Both the position numbers and the translations under genes were made by a program. From contig NZ_JBNPXV010000005.1 in NCBI RefSeq assembly GCF_050433125.1, positions 248,001 to 312,000 on the forward strand: a stretch of DNA of 64,000 nt, read 5' to 3'. The notes under the pieces were generated by a model, which saw nothing but the letters and a program-made list of their open reading frames with translations, ran no database searches and was not told the origin of the DNA. Of the stretch, positions 35,101 to 44,568 are shown piece after piece (positions within the stretch are counted from its first letter, which is position 1; each line of letters starts with the position of its first letter). The DNA is from Roseimarinus sediminis (GTDB taxonomy: Bacteria; Bacteroidota; Bacteroidia; Bacteroidales; Prolixibacteraceae).

Positions 35101-36120
35101 ATGCATAAACTTAAAATTCTTATAATTCTTTTTGCCGGCTTGTGGCTGGCTTCATGTCAACGCGATGCAAAGCCTGGTAAGCCTTATACTGTAGCGTTTT
35201 ACAATGTTGAAAATTTATTTGACACCATAGATACTCCCGGAAAAATCGATGAAGAATTTCTGCCATCGTCTTACCGTGAATGGAATAGCGAGCGCTATGA
35301 CAAAAAACTGGATGATCTTTCCCGTGTAATACATGCCATCGACTCGGTAAATTTGCCTGTTATTTTGGGTGTATGTGAAATTGAAAACGGAAGCGTACTC
35401 ACCGATCTGGCCAAACAATCAAGGTTGGCAAAGGCCAATTATCAGGTAGTGTGGGAGGATGGACCCGATGTTCGGGGGATCGATTGTGCCCTACTTTATA
35501 ATCCACAGGCCTTTGAATTAGTTGCACACGAGTCTTTGCCGGTTGTCAATCCGCTGGAACCAGGGTTCCTTACCCGCGATATTTTGTACGTAAAGGGCAT
35601 GCTCGACAAGGAATTATTTCATTTCTTTGTGAATCACTGGCCGTCGAGGCGGGGTGGGGAAGCTGCTTCTGAACCCAATCGGGTACTGGCTGCCCAGGTT
35701 TTACGCAATAAAGTTGATGAAATATTTGAAGCAGATTCAATGGCCAACATCATCATTATGGGTGATATGAATGATGAACCCGATAACATGAGTCTTTCGG
35801 ATGTGCTGATGGCTCTGCCCAACGATGCTGACGTTGAGAACAGACAACTGCTGAATCTGATGTACGACGACATGCTCGATGGGAAAGGATCGTACAATTA
35901 TCGTGGCGACTGGAACATGATTGATAATATGGTGGTTTCGTGTTCGCTGGTCAATAAGGAAAAAGGACTTTCAACAAGTACAGACGATGGAACAGTTTTT
36001 CATCTTCCTTTTATGGAATTTGTAAACGATAAGGGCGAAATGTCGCCCAACCGAACTTATGGCCGTACTTATTATGGTGGTATTAGTGATCACTTTCCAA
36101 TTTATATGACACTTGAATAA
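35101..36120 (+). CDS. Endonuclease/exonuclease/phosphatase-family lipoprotein
   Basis: 339 residues from ATG 35101; a GTG one codon earlier is less likely. MHKLKILIILFAGLWLASC is a lipoprotein signal with Cys 19. The DNase I-like fold shows FYNVENLFD, LGVCEIENGSVL, FVNHWPSRRGG (His), IMGDMNDEP (Asp/Asn) and the final SDHFPI. Members cut nucleic acids or phosphoesters; export as a lipoprotein suggests scavenging of extracellular nucleic acid or phospholipid. A terminator follows. Confidence 0.88.
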   Translation: MHKLKILIILFAGLWLASCQRDAKPGKPYTVAFYNVENLFDTIDTPGKIDEEFLPSSYREWNSERYDKKLDDLSRVIHAIDSVNLPVILGVCEIENGSVLTDLAKQSRLAKANYQVVWEDGPDVRGIDCALLYNPQAFELVAHESLPVVNPLEPGFLTRDILYVKGMLDKELFHFFVNHWPSRRGGEAASEPNRVLAAQVLRNKVDEIFEADSMANIIIMGDMNDEPDNMSLSDVLMALPNDADVENRQLLNLMYDDMLDGKGSYNYRGDWNMIDNMVVSCSLVNKEKGLSTSTDDGTVFHLPFMEFVNDKGEMSPNRTYGRTYYGGISDHFPIYMTLE

Positions 36121-36178
36121 CATTGCACGAAGAATGGTTTTGAATTCTGATTGTCTGTAAAGTAAAATACTCAATTGT

Positions 36179-36213
36179 AACCGTTTCATCCTCCCGGATG
36201 AAGCGGTTTTTTG
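36179..36213 (+). terminator. Terminator of the EEP-family lipoprotein gene
   Basis: Stem AACCGTTTCATC / GATGAAGCGGTT (one G-U pair) with loop CTCCCG, then a T run. Confidence 0.85.
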
Positions 36214-36370
36214 TTTAGAAGATAAACTGGAAAGCAGACTACTGATCAATCGGTTGCTAAGTTGGAATGTTATATGCCAGTGCACCGTCAAGGTTGTTTC
36301 GGGGCTTTTTCTAAGTTGAATTGTAAGTGAAATGGATGGAAGTAATCAGATGTCGAATAATTTAATGTAA

Positions 36371-36402
36371 AAAAAGGGTTGCCTGTTCGGGCAACCCTTT
36401 TT
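36371..36402 (-). terminator. Terminator of the SusCD operon
   Basis: AAAAAGGGTTGCC / GGCAACCCTTTTT, a perfect 13-bp stem with loop TGTTCG and A/T runs on both sides. It lies 30 bases after the stop of the last operon gene. Confidence 0.85.
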
Positions 36403-36431
36403 ACTATCGAATTGAATTTTTATTAAGAATG

Positions 36432-37247
36432 TTAATTCACTTTTTGTAGTGTAGATCCAAGGTAAGTACCGAAGAAACCTGCAGAAACTCTGGCACCCCA
36501 GCTTCCTAATGTGATGGTTCCATTTTCGTCGTAAGTTCCTATAATGATGCTTGTTTCATCATATGTCCATGAACCGTCTGCCTGGTAAAGACTTACGATG
36601 TAGCAATCACCATAAGTACCATCGATGTAAATGATCTGTGGAGCGACAGAGATTGTTTTATTTTCAAAATCTACTGTTGCAACAATGGTTTCACCACCAG
36701 CCCAAAAGTTCTCAATGTACATTTGATTAGCACTTCCTGCTTTTTCAGAAAGAACAATCGCACCTTCGTATACCGCCTCTACAACACCGTCTAAATCATA
36801 ATCGGTTTCGGTGTAGGTACCATATAAATAGGTATCCTCAAATTTGGGAGCTTCGGGTGTTGTGAACTCTGTTGCTTCGCTGGTTGCAACTCCATTGAGA
36901 GATACCGTATAGGCTTTCACAAAATAAGTAGTTGAACCTGCTAGGCTCAGTGCATTCATAAAAGCATCTCCTTCAGTAACAATTACTGATTCGGCAGAGA
37001 GAAAAGACGCATCGGTACTAACAATGAATCCTTTTTCTGAAAAAACATCATCACCATTAGTGGTAATTGTTGCCGAAGCCACAGCTGATTCATAGGTAAC
37101 GTTGTTTACCGTGAGTGTTAATGTTGGCAATTTACTTGCATCCGCATTCTCATAATCTTCTTTGAGAATATCTTCCTGACAGCCGGTTGCAAAAATTGTT
37201 ACAACCAGCAAGAGGAACATGGATTTGATTATATTTTTTAGTTTCAT
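36432..37247 (-). CDS. SusCD-linked surface lipoprotein with Ig-like domain
   Basis: 271 residues, third gene of the SusC-SusD operon, 22 bases after SusD. Signal MKLKNIIKSMFLLLVVTIFATGC (Cys 23). Residues about 40-130 look like a fibronectin/Ig-like domain (TLTVNNVTYESAVASATITT ... TYFVKAYTVSLNG). A second all-beta part follows (VEAVYEGAIVLSEKAGS ... ITLGSWGARVSAGF). The place in the operon is that of SusE/SusF-like ligand-binding lipoproteins, but the sequence does not identify the ligand. Confidence 0.8.
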   Translation of the reverse strand: MKLKNIIKSMFLLLVVTIFATGCQEDILKEDYENADASKLPTLTLTVNNVTYESAVASATITTNGDDVFSEKGFIVSTDASFLSAESVIVTEGDAFMNALSLAGSTTYFVKAYTVSLNGVATSEATEFTTPEAPKFEDTYLYGTYTETDYDLDGVVEAVYEGAIVLSEKAGSANQMYIENFWAGGETIVATVDFENKTISVAPQIIYIDGTYGDCYIVSLYQADGSWTYDETSIIIGTYDENGTITLGSWGARVSAGFFGTYLGSTLQKVN

Positions 37248-37269
37248 ATTATGCCTTTTTAAATATTAC

Positions 37270-38802
37270 TTAATCATTTTTGTCATCCATTGTGATCAGA
37301 TCATTTTCGTTGATTTCTGATACCGGTATTTGATAAATCCACGACCTGGCACCAGCAGCAACCGTTATTTGTGCTCCAGTTCGGTGATTGGTTCCTTCGT
37401 AGGAACGATCAATACCAATGTTCCAGCGTTTACGATCGAAGAATTCAAAACCTTCGCCCCACAATTCAATGGCACGCTGAATCATAATATCTTCAATTTC
37501 GATGCTTTCTTTTGACCATTCGGGATCACGGTTAGCCATAAGTATTGCGAGAGAAGTCGCTGCTTCGCTTTTCTTATTTTGGTGAACGAGGGCTTCGGCT
37601 TCTATGAGTACCATTTCAGCTGCACGCATGTACACATAGTCCATGGTCCAGTTTCCATCGGAACCAAATTTCAGGTTGGCATATGGCAATCGTGATGCAG
37701 TAGTTGTTGCAACACTTGCTTGTTCTGCGCTGGGTCCTTCGGGACCACAGAAAAGCGTTTTTCTTTCGTCGGTATCCGAAATTCTGCTATATAATCTGGC
37801 GTCAATCAGGCGCGGTGCATAGTTAATACCTGCATAACCCGGAGCAATGTTTGATATGTGTGAGAAGAAAGATGCATAAGTAGTCTGTGTTTCGGTGTTG
37901 TGATCAAAACCCCACATCCATTCTCTGTTCTCGATATCCATAAATCCATCGTGCAGGTCGCTGGGCGACATCATATTGTATCCGCTGTATGCGGCCTTTG
38001 CAGTGGTGGCTGCTTTTTCCCATTGTTTTGAAAGCAAATAGTAACGTGCCAGCAAGCCTTTGGCTACCGAGGCGTTAAGAAAATATTTTGCCGGACGTGC
38101 ATAACCTGCATCTAACAGTTCCACACTGTATTCCAGATCGCTTTGTATTTGATTGAAAACATCGGCCACTGTATTTCTGCCAGTCATGGCAGTAACTTCT
38201 TCTTCCGACCAGCCATTTTTGACAACTTCAACTTCGGCATAACGTAAGGGTACGCCTGGAGCATCGAGGTTCAGATTGTCATAACTGGTATGTTGATACA
38301 GCTGAATGAGATAATAATAAGCCATTCCTCTTAGGGCATAAGCTTGTCCTAAAATACCTTTACTACCGACTGCTTCAGGCTCTTCGTCGAAGAAATTGAT
38401 AATTTCGTTCGATTTGGCAATTACAGTGTATAGCGTCTTCCAGTTTACAGCTGTACGTCTGTAGTTGTACTCATGATTGTCATGGGCATAATCGTAAGTA
38501 AACCAGTGACTTTTGCTTTGAACAATGTATTCTCCCATCATGTCGGTTGAATGCAGGATGGACATAAAGCTGAAGTCATCGTGAGAACCGCCTCCGTTAA
38601 TATCGAAAGCTACCATGTGGGCAAAAATTCCGTTAAGGTATCCGTTCAGTGCTTCAGGGTCATTAAAGGCCAGTTCTGAAGCAGTTTCCTTGTCGATACC
38701 ATCAGTGAATTCTGTTTCCAGATAGCTGTCATCACATGATGACAAACTGAACAGAAAAACACTTATCCCTATATATATTAAATTTCTAATTCTCATATTC
38801 AT
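37270..38802 (-). CDS. SusD/RagB-family nutrient-binding outer-membrane lipoprotein
   Basis: 510 residues; the second ATG (38796) is an equally good start. Signal with lipobox FSLSSC. It carries the SusD hallmarks: N-terminal DPEALNGYLNGIF, YTVIAKSNEIINFF, ILGQAYALRGMAYYYLIQLY (TPR core), a second helical block near 210-260 and the C-terminal AIELWGEGFEFFDRKRWNI. It forms the lid over the SusC channel. No glycosidase or peptidase is in the operon, so the cargo may be glycan or peptide. Confidence 0.95.
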   Translation of the reverse strand: MNMRIRNLIYIGISVFLFSLSSCDDSYLETEFTDGIDKETASELAFNDPEALNGYLNGIFAHMVAFDINGGGSHDDFSFMSILHSTDMMGEYIVQSKSHWFTYDYAHDNHEYNYRRTAVNWKTLYTVIAKSNEIINFFDEEPEAVGSKGILGQAYALRGMAYYYLIQLYQHTSYDNLNLDAPGVPLRYAEVEVVKNGWSEEEVTAMTGRNTVADVFNQIQSDLEYSVELLDAGYARPAKYFLNASVAKGLLARYYLLSKQWEKAATTAKAAYSGYNMMSPSDLHDGFMDIENREWMWGFDHNTETQTTYASFFSHISNIAPGYAGINYAPRLIDARLYSRISDTDERKTLFCGPEGPSAEQASVATTTASRLPYANLKFGSDGNWTMDYVYMRAAEMVLIEAEALVHQNKKSEAATSLAILMANRDPEWSKESIEIEDIMIQRAIELWGEGFEFFDRKRWNIGIDRSYEGTNHRTGAQITVAAGARSWIYQIPVSEINENDLITMDDKND

Positions 38803-38816
38803 AAATTTTTTAGCAA

Positions 38817-41800
38817 TTATAAACTAAGTGATACACCAAATGATACAGCGCGCAAAGCAGAGTAGTTAAATCCGGTTGAACCGGTAAAGCTTTGACGTGT
38901 ATCCAGTCCTTTACGTGCCGAGATAAAGAATACGTTGTCGGCCACTACATATACTCTTAATTTGCTAAGTTTAACTTTCTTTGCCATCTGTTCAGGGAAG
39001 GTATAACCTAAAGTGATATTACGAATGTTGAAATAAGAGGCATCGGTTAACCATCTGTCGGAAGAGGCGCTAATGTCCCGGTCGTCAAGGTAAACACGGG
39101 GAACATCGGTATCGGTATTGTTTGCACTCCAGCGTTTGTAGATGTCTTTGTGGAAGTTTCCACCTATTTCACCACCGTTCATTAAGTTCTGATAACCCGA
39201 ATCCCAAACATAACCTCCAAGCTGGAAGGACGTTTGAACTGAGAAGTCAATACCATAAGCATCGACAGTTGTAGAAAGACCACCGTAGAAGTCCGGAATA
39301 GCGCTCTTACCGGTTTCTCTAAGGGTAGCATCTGAAGTTTTATTTACTGTTTCAATAGTTTCGGTTCCATCTTCGGCTTCTGTGTACTTATTATAAAGCG
39401 GGAGACCATTTTCAGGGTCAACTCCTACGTATTCATAAGTATAGAAATCATAAATACTTCCGCCTAGTTTTCTCCAGTAACTACCTGCCTGATAGCCTTC
39501 GGGGTCTTTTGTTACTGGCAGACGAGTCAGCTCATTTTTGTAATGGGTTCCATTAACAGAAATGTTCCAGTTTACATCGTTTGAGTTAATTACATCGTAA
39601 CCCAGTTCAAATTCAAAACCAGTATTTTTCATGTCCATTTCGTTACGATAAATCCAGTTTGGATTTCCTAATGAGCTGGCCAAGGGGCTTTGATAAAGCA
39701 TATCATCAACTTGCTTAATAAAGTAGTCAGCTTCTAAAGTCATTCGATCAAAAAGAGAAGCTTCAATTCCGGCATTAAAGTTCTGGCTTTTTTCCCAGGT
39801 CAGATCCGGATTTCCTCTGAATGTAAGATTCATGGCAGGTGCGCCGTCAACCCGGTTAATTTCGTACAGGTCTTTGTAGGCGTACCAGGTACCAATGTTG
39901 TCGTTACCCTGAGTACCATAGCTTGCCTTAATTTTCATGTTGTCGATAAACTGAAGGCTGCCCATGAATTCTTCTTCACTGATTCTCCATGATCCGCCAA
40001 CTGACCAAAAGTTACCCCAACGTACATCGGGATGGAAGCGAGATGACCCGTCGTACCTCAAACTTGCTGACAAGTAATATTTGTCATTGTAGTCGTATTC
40101 AACACGGCTAAAGTAGCCTTCCAGTGCATATTCGTTTTTGTACGAAGTAAGGTCCTGGTAAACTGTTGCATTGGCAAACTCAGGGTTATCCGAATTTACA
40201 AAATTGGTCATGTGCCCTAAAAGGAACCTGCTTTCGTCATGTTTTGTTTCATGTCCAAACAAAGCAGTTACCGTGTTAGCACCAAATTCTTTTTCATAAT
40301 TCAACAGCTGGTTGGCATTCAAAGCAGCATAGCGTTGTGTATATTTATAACCACGTCCGCCAACATTGGCTGCGTCGCCACCATTTGGTGTATCGTATTC
40401 GGTATTGTTACTGTTGAACAGGTCGTAAGCAACATTCGCGGTGAAAGTAAAATCTTTTAGGAATTTTACTTGGAAGAATCCTCTTGAGCTGAAGTTGTCA
40501 CTTTTGAATTCATTCAGGTTATCGTTCATAACCGAAACAGGGTTTTGCTCAGAGGCGTATGGCCTTGCATAGGTCGAACCGAAGTCGTAGCGCTTGTTGC
40601 CGTCCTTGTCAAGCATTAATTCGCCTGTTGCATGGTCGTACAAATAAACAGGATAAATAGGTGCAATTTGCTGTGAAAACATAAATACGTTGGAATAGGC
40701 TGTTAAGTTATCAGCACTCATTGCTGTATTTTGTGTTGTTCCGGCATAGCTCATGTTACCACCCACTTTGAAGAAGTCGGTTATTTCCTGTTCAACCTTG
40801 ATTCTTGCAGAAATACGGTCAAAATTTGATCCGTCAATGTAACCTTCATCTCCCAGATAACCGATCGACGAATAGTAATTAGAATTATCGGTACCACCGC
40901 TAAAATTCAGGTTGTATTCCTGACGTTGTCCTGATTTGAACGGAACGGTTGTCCATTCTTCGGGCCAGAGTTTTTCAGTAGCGTTAGGGTTTAATTGGCC
41001 GCTTAACGGATCAATAACCTGATTGTTTGGAATGTCTTTATAAACATTGTATCCCAGGTTACCATCGATAAGGTCACGGCTTGCCATGTAATTTGCTTCG
41101 AGCAAGGCAGCACCGTTTCCATCATCATAATAGTTGTTTCTTAATGCTTCCCAGAACATTTCATAATAGTCGCCGGCATCAGTGATAATGTCGTATGTTG
41201 GAACTGCTCTGGTATTCCATCCATATTTAGCATCAAATTTGATTTCGTTTTTACCGCTTTTTCCTTTTTTAGTGGTGATAAGAATCACACCGTTCGATCC
41301 GCGTGCACCGTACATTGAGTTAGCAGCAGCATCTTTCAATACAGTAAGGGCCTCAATGTCTTGTGAAGCTATTGAGTTAAGTGATCCTTCATAAGGGACA
41401 CCGTCGACAACAATCAAAGGTTGCTGGCTGGCTGACAAAGAACCCAAACCACGGATACGAATGCTGGCTCCATCGCCCGGTTGGCCCGATCCTGAAGCTA
41501 TCTGAACCCCTGATACAGTTCCTTCAAGTGATTTGGAAAGGTTGGACGACTGCATCTTTTCAAGTTTCTCACCTTTCACTGTTGTTGCAGCACCGGTAAA
41601 TGAACTCTTTTTTGTTGTGCCGTATGCAACTACCATTACCTCATCAACGTCGAGGCTCGAAGCATTTAACGCAACGTTAATTACATCGCTGTTGATAGCT
41701 ACTTCCTTCGTCTCAAGACCAACGAACGAGAACACCAATGTTGTCGCATCAGACGGAACATTCAGTGAATAGTTACCGTCAATATTGGTGACGGTTCCAA

Positions 41801-41951
41801 TGCTTGTGCCTTTAACTACGATAGATACTCCTGGCAGACTCAGCCCGTTCTCAGCAGCTGTTACAAGACCTGTAACAGTTCGGGATTGGGCGCTCACTGC
41901 CTGTGATAACACGAACATTGCGATCGTGAGTAATAGCGCAATTTTTTTCAT
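38817..41951 (-). CDS. SusC/RagA-family TonB-dependent outer-membrane transporter
   Basis: 1044 residues from ATG 41951 (MKKIALLLTIAMFVLSQAVS signal; a start three codons earlier is possible). Order: carboxypeptidase-regulatory-like domain (about 25-105, GVSIVVKGTSIGTVTNIDG), TonB-box region VMVVAYGTTKK, plug with SLEGTVSGVQI and VLKDAAANSMYGARGSNGVI, then a large barrel. It pumps the ligand bound by SusD into the periplasm using TonB energy. Six nearby exopeptidase or protease genes make peptide cargo (as for RagAB) conceivable, but this is inference. No sigma/anti-sigma pair or HTCS adjoins the operon. Confidence 0.96.
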   Translation of the reverse strand: MKKIALLLTIAMFVLSQAVSAQSRTVTGLVTAAENGLSLPGVSIVVKGTSIGTVTNIDGNYSLNVPSDATTLVFSFVGLETKEVAINSDVINVALNASSLDVDEVMVVAYGTTKKSSFTGAATTVKGEKLEKMQSSNLSKSLEGTVSGVQIASGSGQPGDGASIRIRGLGSLSASQQPLIVVDGVPYEGSLNSIASQDIEALTVLKDAAANSMYGARGSNGVILITTKKGKSGKNEIKFDAKYGWNTRAVPTYDIITDAGDYYEMFWEALRNNYYDDGNGAALLEANYMASRDLIDGNLGYNVYKDIPNNQVIDPLSGQLNPNATEKLWPEEWTTVPFKSGQRQEYNLNFSGGTDNSNYYSSIGYLGDEGYIDGSNFDRISARIKVEQEITDFFKVGGNMSYAGTTQNTAMSADNLTAYSNVFMFSQQIAPIYPVYLYDHATGELMLDKDGNKRYDFGSTYARPYASEQNPVSVMNDNLNEFKSDNFSSRGFFQVKFLKDFTFTANVAYDLFNSNNTEYDTPNGGDAANVGGRGYKYTQRYAALNANQLLNYEKEFGANTVTALFGHETKHDESRFLLGHMTNFVNSDNPEFANATVYQDLTSYKNEYALEGYFSRVEYDYNDKYYLSASLRYDGSSRFHPDVRWGNFWSVGGSWRISEEEFMGSLQFIDNMKIKASYGTQGNDNIGTWYAYKDLYEINRVDGAPAMNLTFRGNPDLTWEKSQNFNAGIEASLFDRMTLEADYFIKQVDDMLYQSPLASSLGNPNWIYRNEMDMKNTGFEFELGYDVINSNDVNWNISVNGTHYKNELTRLPVTKDPEGYQAGSYWRKLGGSIYDFYTYEYVGVDPENGLPLYNKYTEAEDGTETIETVNKTSDATLRETGKSAIPDFYGGLSTTVDAYGIDFSVQTSFQLGGYVWDSGYQNLMNGGEIGGNFHKDIYKRWSANNTDTDVPRVYLDDRDISASSDRWLTDASYFNIRNITLGYTFPEQMAKKVKLSKLRVYVVADNVFFISARKGLDTRQSFTGSTGFNYSALRAVSFGVSLSL

Positions 41952-42211
41952 ACAAATCATTTTTATGGATTAATAAAAGTCAATTTACTTTACTTATTTT
42001 ACATGGTTGTTAAAAATAGTTAAATAATTTCATGAACATTTTTGTCTGTTAATATTTTGAAAATAAATGGCAACAAGGCAGATTTACTAATTATGCAGTA
42101 TTCATGCATGAGTTATTTAGCGTTATTTGAGTTGAACAATCGATTTTCAAAAACGAAAAATAGTTAAAAAATGTTTATCTCCGCCTGTTCTATTTAAAAT
42201 AATACACACAA
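41952..42211. other. AT-rich region upstream of the SusC gene
   Basis: About 260 bases holding the susC promoter and leader and ending at the mltD terminator. I found no full TAnnTTTG match, no frame of note and no clear inverted repeat in it. The promoter could not be placed. Confidence 0.4.
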
Positions 42212-42243
42212 AAATGTCACTTTCTTGATGGAAAGTGACATTT
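42212..42243 (-). terminator. Terminator of the parAB-DUF5683-mltD operon
   Basis: AAATGTCACTTTC / GAAAGTGACATTT, a perfect 13-bp stem with a six-base loop. On the minus strand it is followed by a T run. It lies 18 bases past the mltD stop. Confidence 0.85.
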
Positions 42244-42261
42244 ATCATGTATGGCGACAAT

Positions 42262-43908
42262 CTATTTTTTTCGGATCTTTAGTTTTTGACCAATCGAAAG
42301 CGAGCGACTGCTCGATATGTTGTTGAGTTGTTGAATATCGGAAGCCGATATGCCTGGATACTTCTTTGCAATATCCCATAAATTATCACCAGATTTTACA
42401 GTGTAATATTCATAAGATGGATCGAGCGGTACAGGCAAAGTTTTTTCAGCATTTACAACCGGTGCTATACCAGCCTTTTTTTGCTTTTCGGCAAAACTCA
42501 TCGTATTGATTTTTGCATAGGAGTCGGCTTTGCTTTCGGGAACATACAGCACCAGTTTTTGTCCAACCCGAATCAGATTGCCCCTTAAATTATTCCAGTA
42601 GCGAACATCGGATGCTCTTACATCAAACCATTCGGAAATAAATCCAACATTGTCGCCCGATTTGACCGTATAATAAACAGTGGCTTTGCTTTTTACATCT
42701 GATGGGACATAATGATAGGCTGTTTGGCTGGGATTTTTAATCTGGTTGTTGGGGAAAAATACTTCCCGTTGATAATTAAAAATGCTTTGTTCCTGATCGA
42801 TAAAGGCCGAAATGGAATTCCGGGGTAAACGCAAAGGGTAGGGATTATCGGGTGTAGCCGGTACCACATCGCGCCGGTACATGGGATTAATTTCCCGAAG
42901 AAGTTCGGTTTCAATATTCATCACCTTGGCTACCTGTTCAAAATGCAGATAATTGCTGACCATAATGGTGTCGGTTACAATATCAAAAGCAGGCTGTCGG
43001 GGGGTCAGATTGTGTACTTTATAATAATTCATTACATAAGTGGCAGCAATAAAAGCCGGCACATAGCCACGGGTTTCGCGGGGAAGGCGGTAATAGATGG
43101 TCCAGTAATCGCGTTTGCCTCCCGAACGGCGGATGGCGCGGTTCACATTGCCAGGTCCACAGTTGTAGGCTGCTATTACCAAATGCCAGTCTTTGTAAAT
43201 TTTATAAAGATCGTTCAGATAACGTGCGGCAGCATCGGTTGCTTTTACCGGATCGCGTCGTTCGTCAACAAAAGTTGAAATTTCAAGTCCGTACATCTTT
43301 CCTGTTCCGTACATGAACTGCCACAATCCGCTGGCACCGGCTCTTGAGAAGGCGCGGGCATTGAGTGCCGATTCGATAATCGCCATGTATTTCAGTTCGA
43401 GTGGCATGTTGTACTTGTCGAGTGTTTCCTCGAACATGGGGAAATAGTAATTGGCCAGTCCCAGCATTACTTCTACCTGATCGCGCCTGCGTTCGGTATA
43501 AAGTGTGATGACATTTTTTACCGTTTTATTGAACGACAGATCGATGTGTGAATTTAACATGGCCAGTCGTTCGATGTATACCGAATCGGGGATTGAATTG
43601 CCGGGGTACTCCTGGTCGGCATCAATCATTAAGAGGTTGGCAATGGTGTCAGAAATAACCCTGCTATTAATGTCGTAGGCATTTTTGATGTACCAGTTAT
43701 TGATCAGACTATCCATTTTTTCGGTAAAGATATCATCAAGCACTTCGTCGGGATATTCTTTATAAATCGTTAAATTTCCGGAAGTATCTACCGAGCTGAT
43801 TCCAATTCTTTGCATCGGACGGGCTTTCTCGATCACATCGTTGATGGCCCGGGCATTTATGCTGAATAATAGGATTAAGGCAGCAAACAGTGACAACATT
43901 TTTCTCAT
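42262..43908 (-). CDS. mltD: Membrane-bound lytic murein transglycosylase D with two LysM domains
   Basis: 548 residues with signal MRKMLSLFAALILLFSINARA. It cleaves the glycan strands of peptidoglycan. The SLT domain has the catalytic Glu 179 in AIIESALNARAFSRAGASGL and the later AAYNCGPGNVNRAIRRSGG. Two LysM repeats (YYTVKSGDNVGFISEWF near 420 and YYTVKSGDNLWDIAKKYP near 500) bind the cell wall. It is the last gene of the parA-parB-DUF5683 operon, 18 bases after DUF5683, an order seen in other Bacteroidota. Confidence 0.93.
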   Translation of the reverse strand: MRKMLSLFAALILLFSINARAINDVIEKARPMQRIGISSVDTSGNLTIYKEYPDEVLDDIFTEKMDSLINNWYIKNAYDINSRVISDTIANLLMIDADQEYPGNSIPDSVYIERLAMLNSHIDLSFNKTVKNVITLYTERRRDQVEVMLGLANYYFPMFEETLDKYNMPLELKYMAIIESALNARAFSRAGASGLWQFMYGTGKMYGLEISTFVDERRDPVKATDAAARYLNDLYKIYKDWHLVIAAYNCGPGNVNRAIRRSGGKRDYWTIYYRLPRETRGYVPAFIAATYVMNYYKVHNLTPRQPAFDIVTDTIMVSNYLHFEQVAKVMNIETELLREINPMYRRDVVPATPDNPYPLRLPRNSISAFIDQEQSIFNYQREVFFPNNQIKNPSQTAYHYVPSDVKSKATVYYTVKSGDNVGFISEWFDVRASDVRYWNNLRGNLIRVGQKLVLYVPESKADSYAKINTMSFAEKQKKAGIAPVVNAEKTLPVPLDPSYEYYTVKSGDNLWDIAKKYPGISASDIQQLNNISSSRSLSIGQKLKIRKK

Positions 43909-43926
43909 ACGCTAAGTTCTTCTCCT

Positions 43927-44556
43927 TTAAAAGTTGTACGACAGACTCGCTCCCAATAGGGGAGCATTGGTGTAGGGGTTATTTCCTACCGGTTCAAAAT
44001 GTAATGACAGATCTTCTGAAATGTCGAAATCAAGAAAATGGGCATTGACATTGGCATCGAGGATATTTAACAAGTAAAAACCCACCGTGCCGATAATGAG
44101 CAAATCGCGTTGACGGTTATAATATTCGAAACGGGTCTGAGCAGTTTGGTTCTCACTGGTATGTGAACCTAACTCATTCACATTGGCAAGAATGGGCAGC
44201 TCCTTGTAGGAATCGGTTTCCAGGTTGCCATCGTTCATGTCGATGTAGGCCTGTTTGTAACTGGTGTAATAATTATGGTTCCATTGAATGGCCATTCCCA
44301 GTCCAACAAAGCCACCATAAATAATCGGTACTTTCCACCATTGCCGGTTGTATATTTGCCCCAGTCCGGGCAAAACCGCCGAATACATGGTCGCCTTACG
44401 CGGGAAATGCACCTTCACATAAGGTGTTTCCTGTGCAACAATGGTGTCTGCTTCGATTATTTCGTTCAACGCAACGCTATCGGCTGTTTGTGCCGAAAGT
44501 GTGTTGGTTAACAGAAATAAAAGCACCAAAATTATGCCCGTAGTGGTAATTCTCAA
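43927..44556 (-). CDS. DUF5683 membrane protein of the parAB operon
   Basis: 209 residues with a signal peptide (ITTTGIILVLLFLLTNTLSA) and the DUF5683 core PRKATMYSAVLPGLGQIYNR followed by QWWKVPIIYGGFVGLGMAI, two short membrane segments. A C-terminal beta stretch ends GASLSYNF, like an outer-membrane strand. The function is unknown. The gene lies between parB (12 bases) and mltD (18 bases), so a link between segregation and cell-wall work is suggested by context only. Confidence 0.88.
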   Translation of the reverse strand: MRITTTGIILVLLFLLTNTLSAQTADSVALNEIIEADTIVAQETPYVKVHFPRKATMYSAVLPGLGQIYNRQWWKVPIIYGGFVGLGMAIQWNHNYYTSYKQAYIDMNDGNLETDSYKELPILANVNELGSHTSENQTAQTRFEYYNRQRDLLIIGTVGFYLLNILDANVNAHFLDFDISEDLSLHFEPVGNNPYTNAPLLGASLSYNF

Positions 44557-44568
44557 ATTAATAGGGTT

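Larger units (their letters stand above)
36121..36431. other. 311-base convergent intergenic region with two terminators
   Basis: Between the EEP-family lipoprotein stop and the stop of the third SusCD-operon gene. Apart from the two terminators at 36179 and 36371 I see no gene, repeat or promoter here. Confidence 0.6.
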
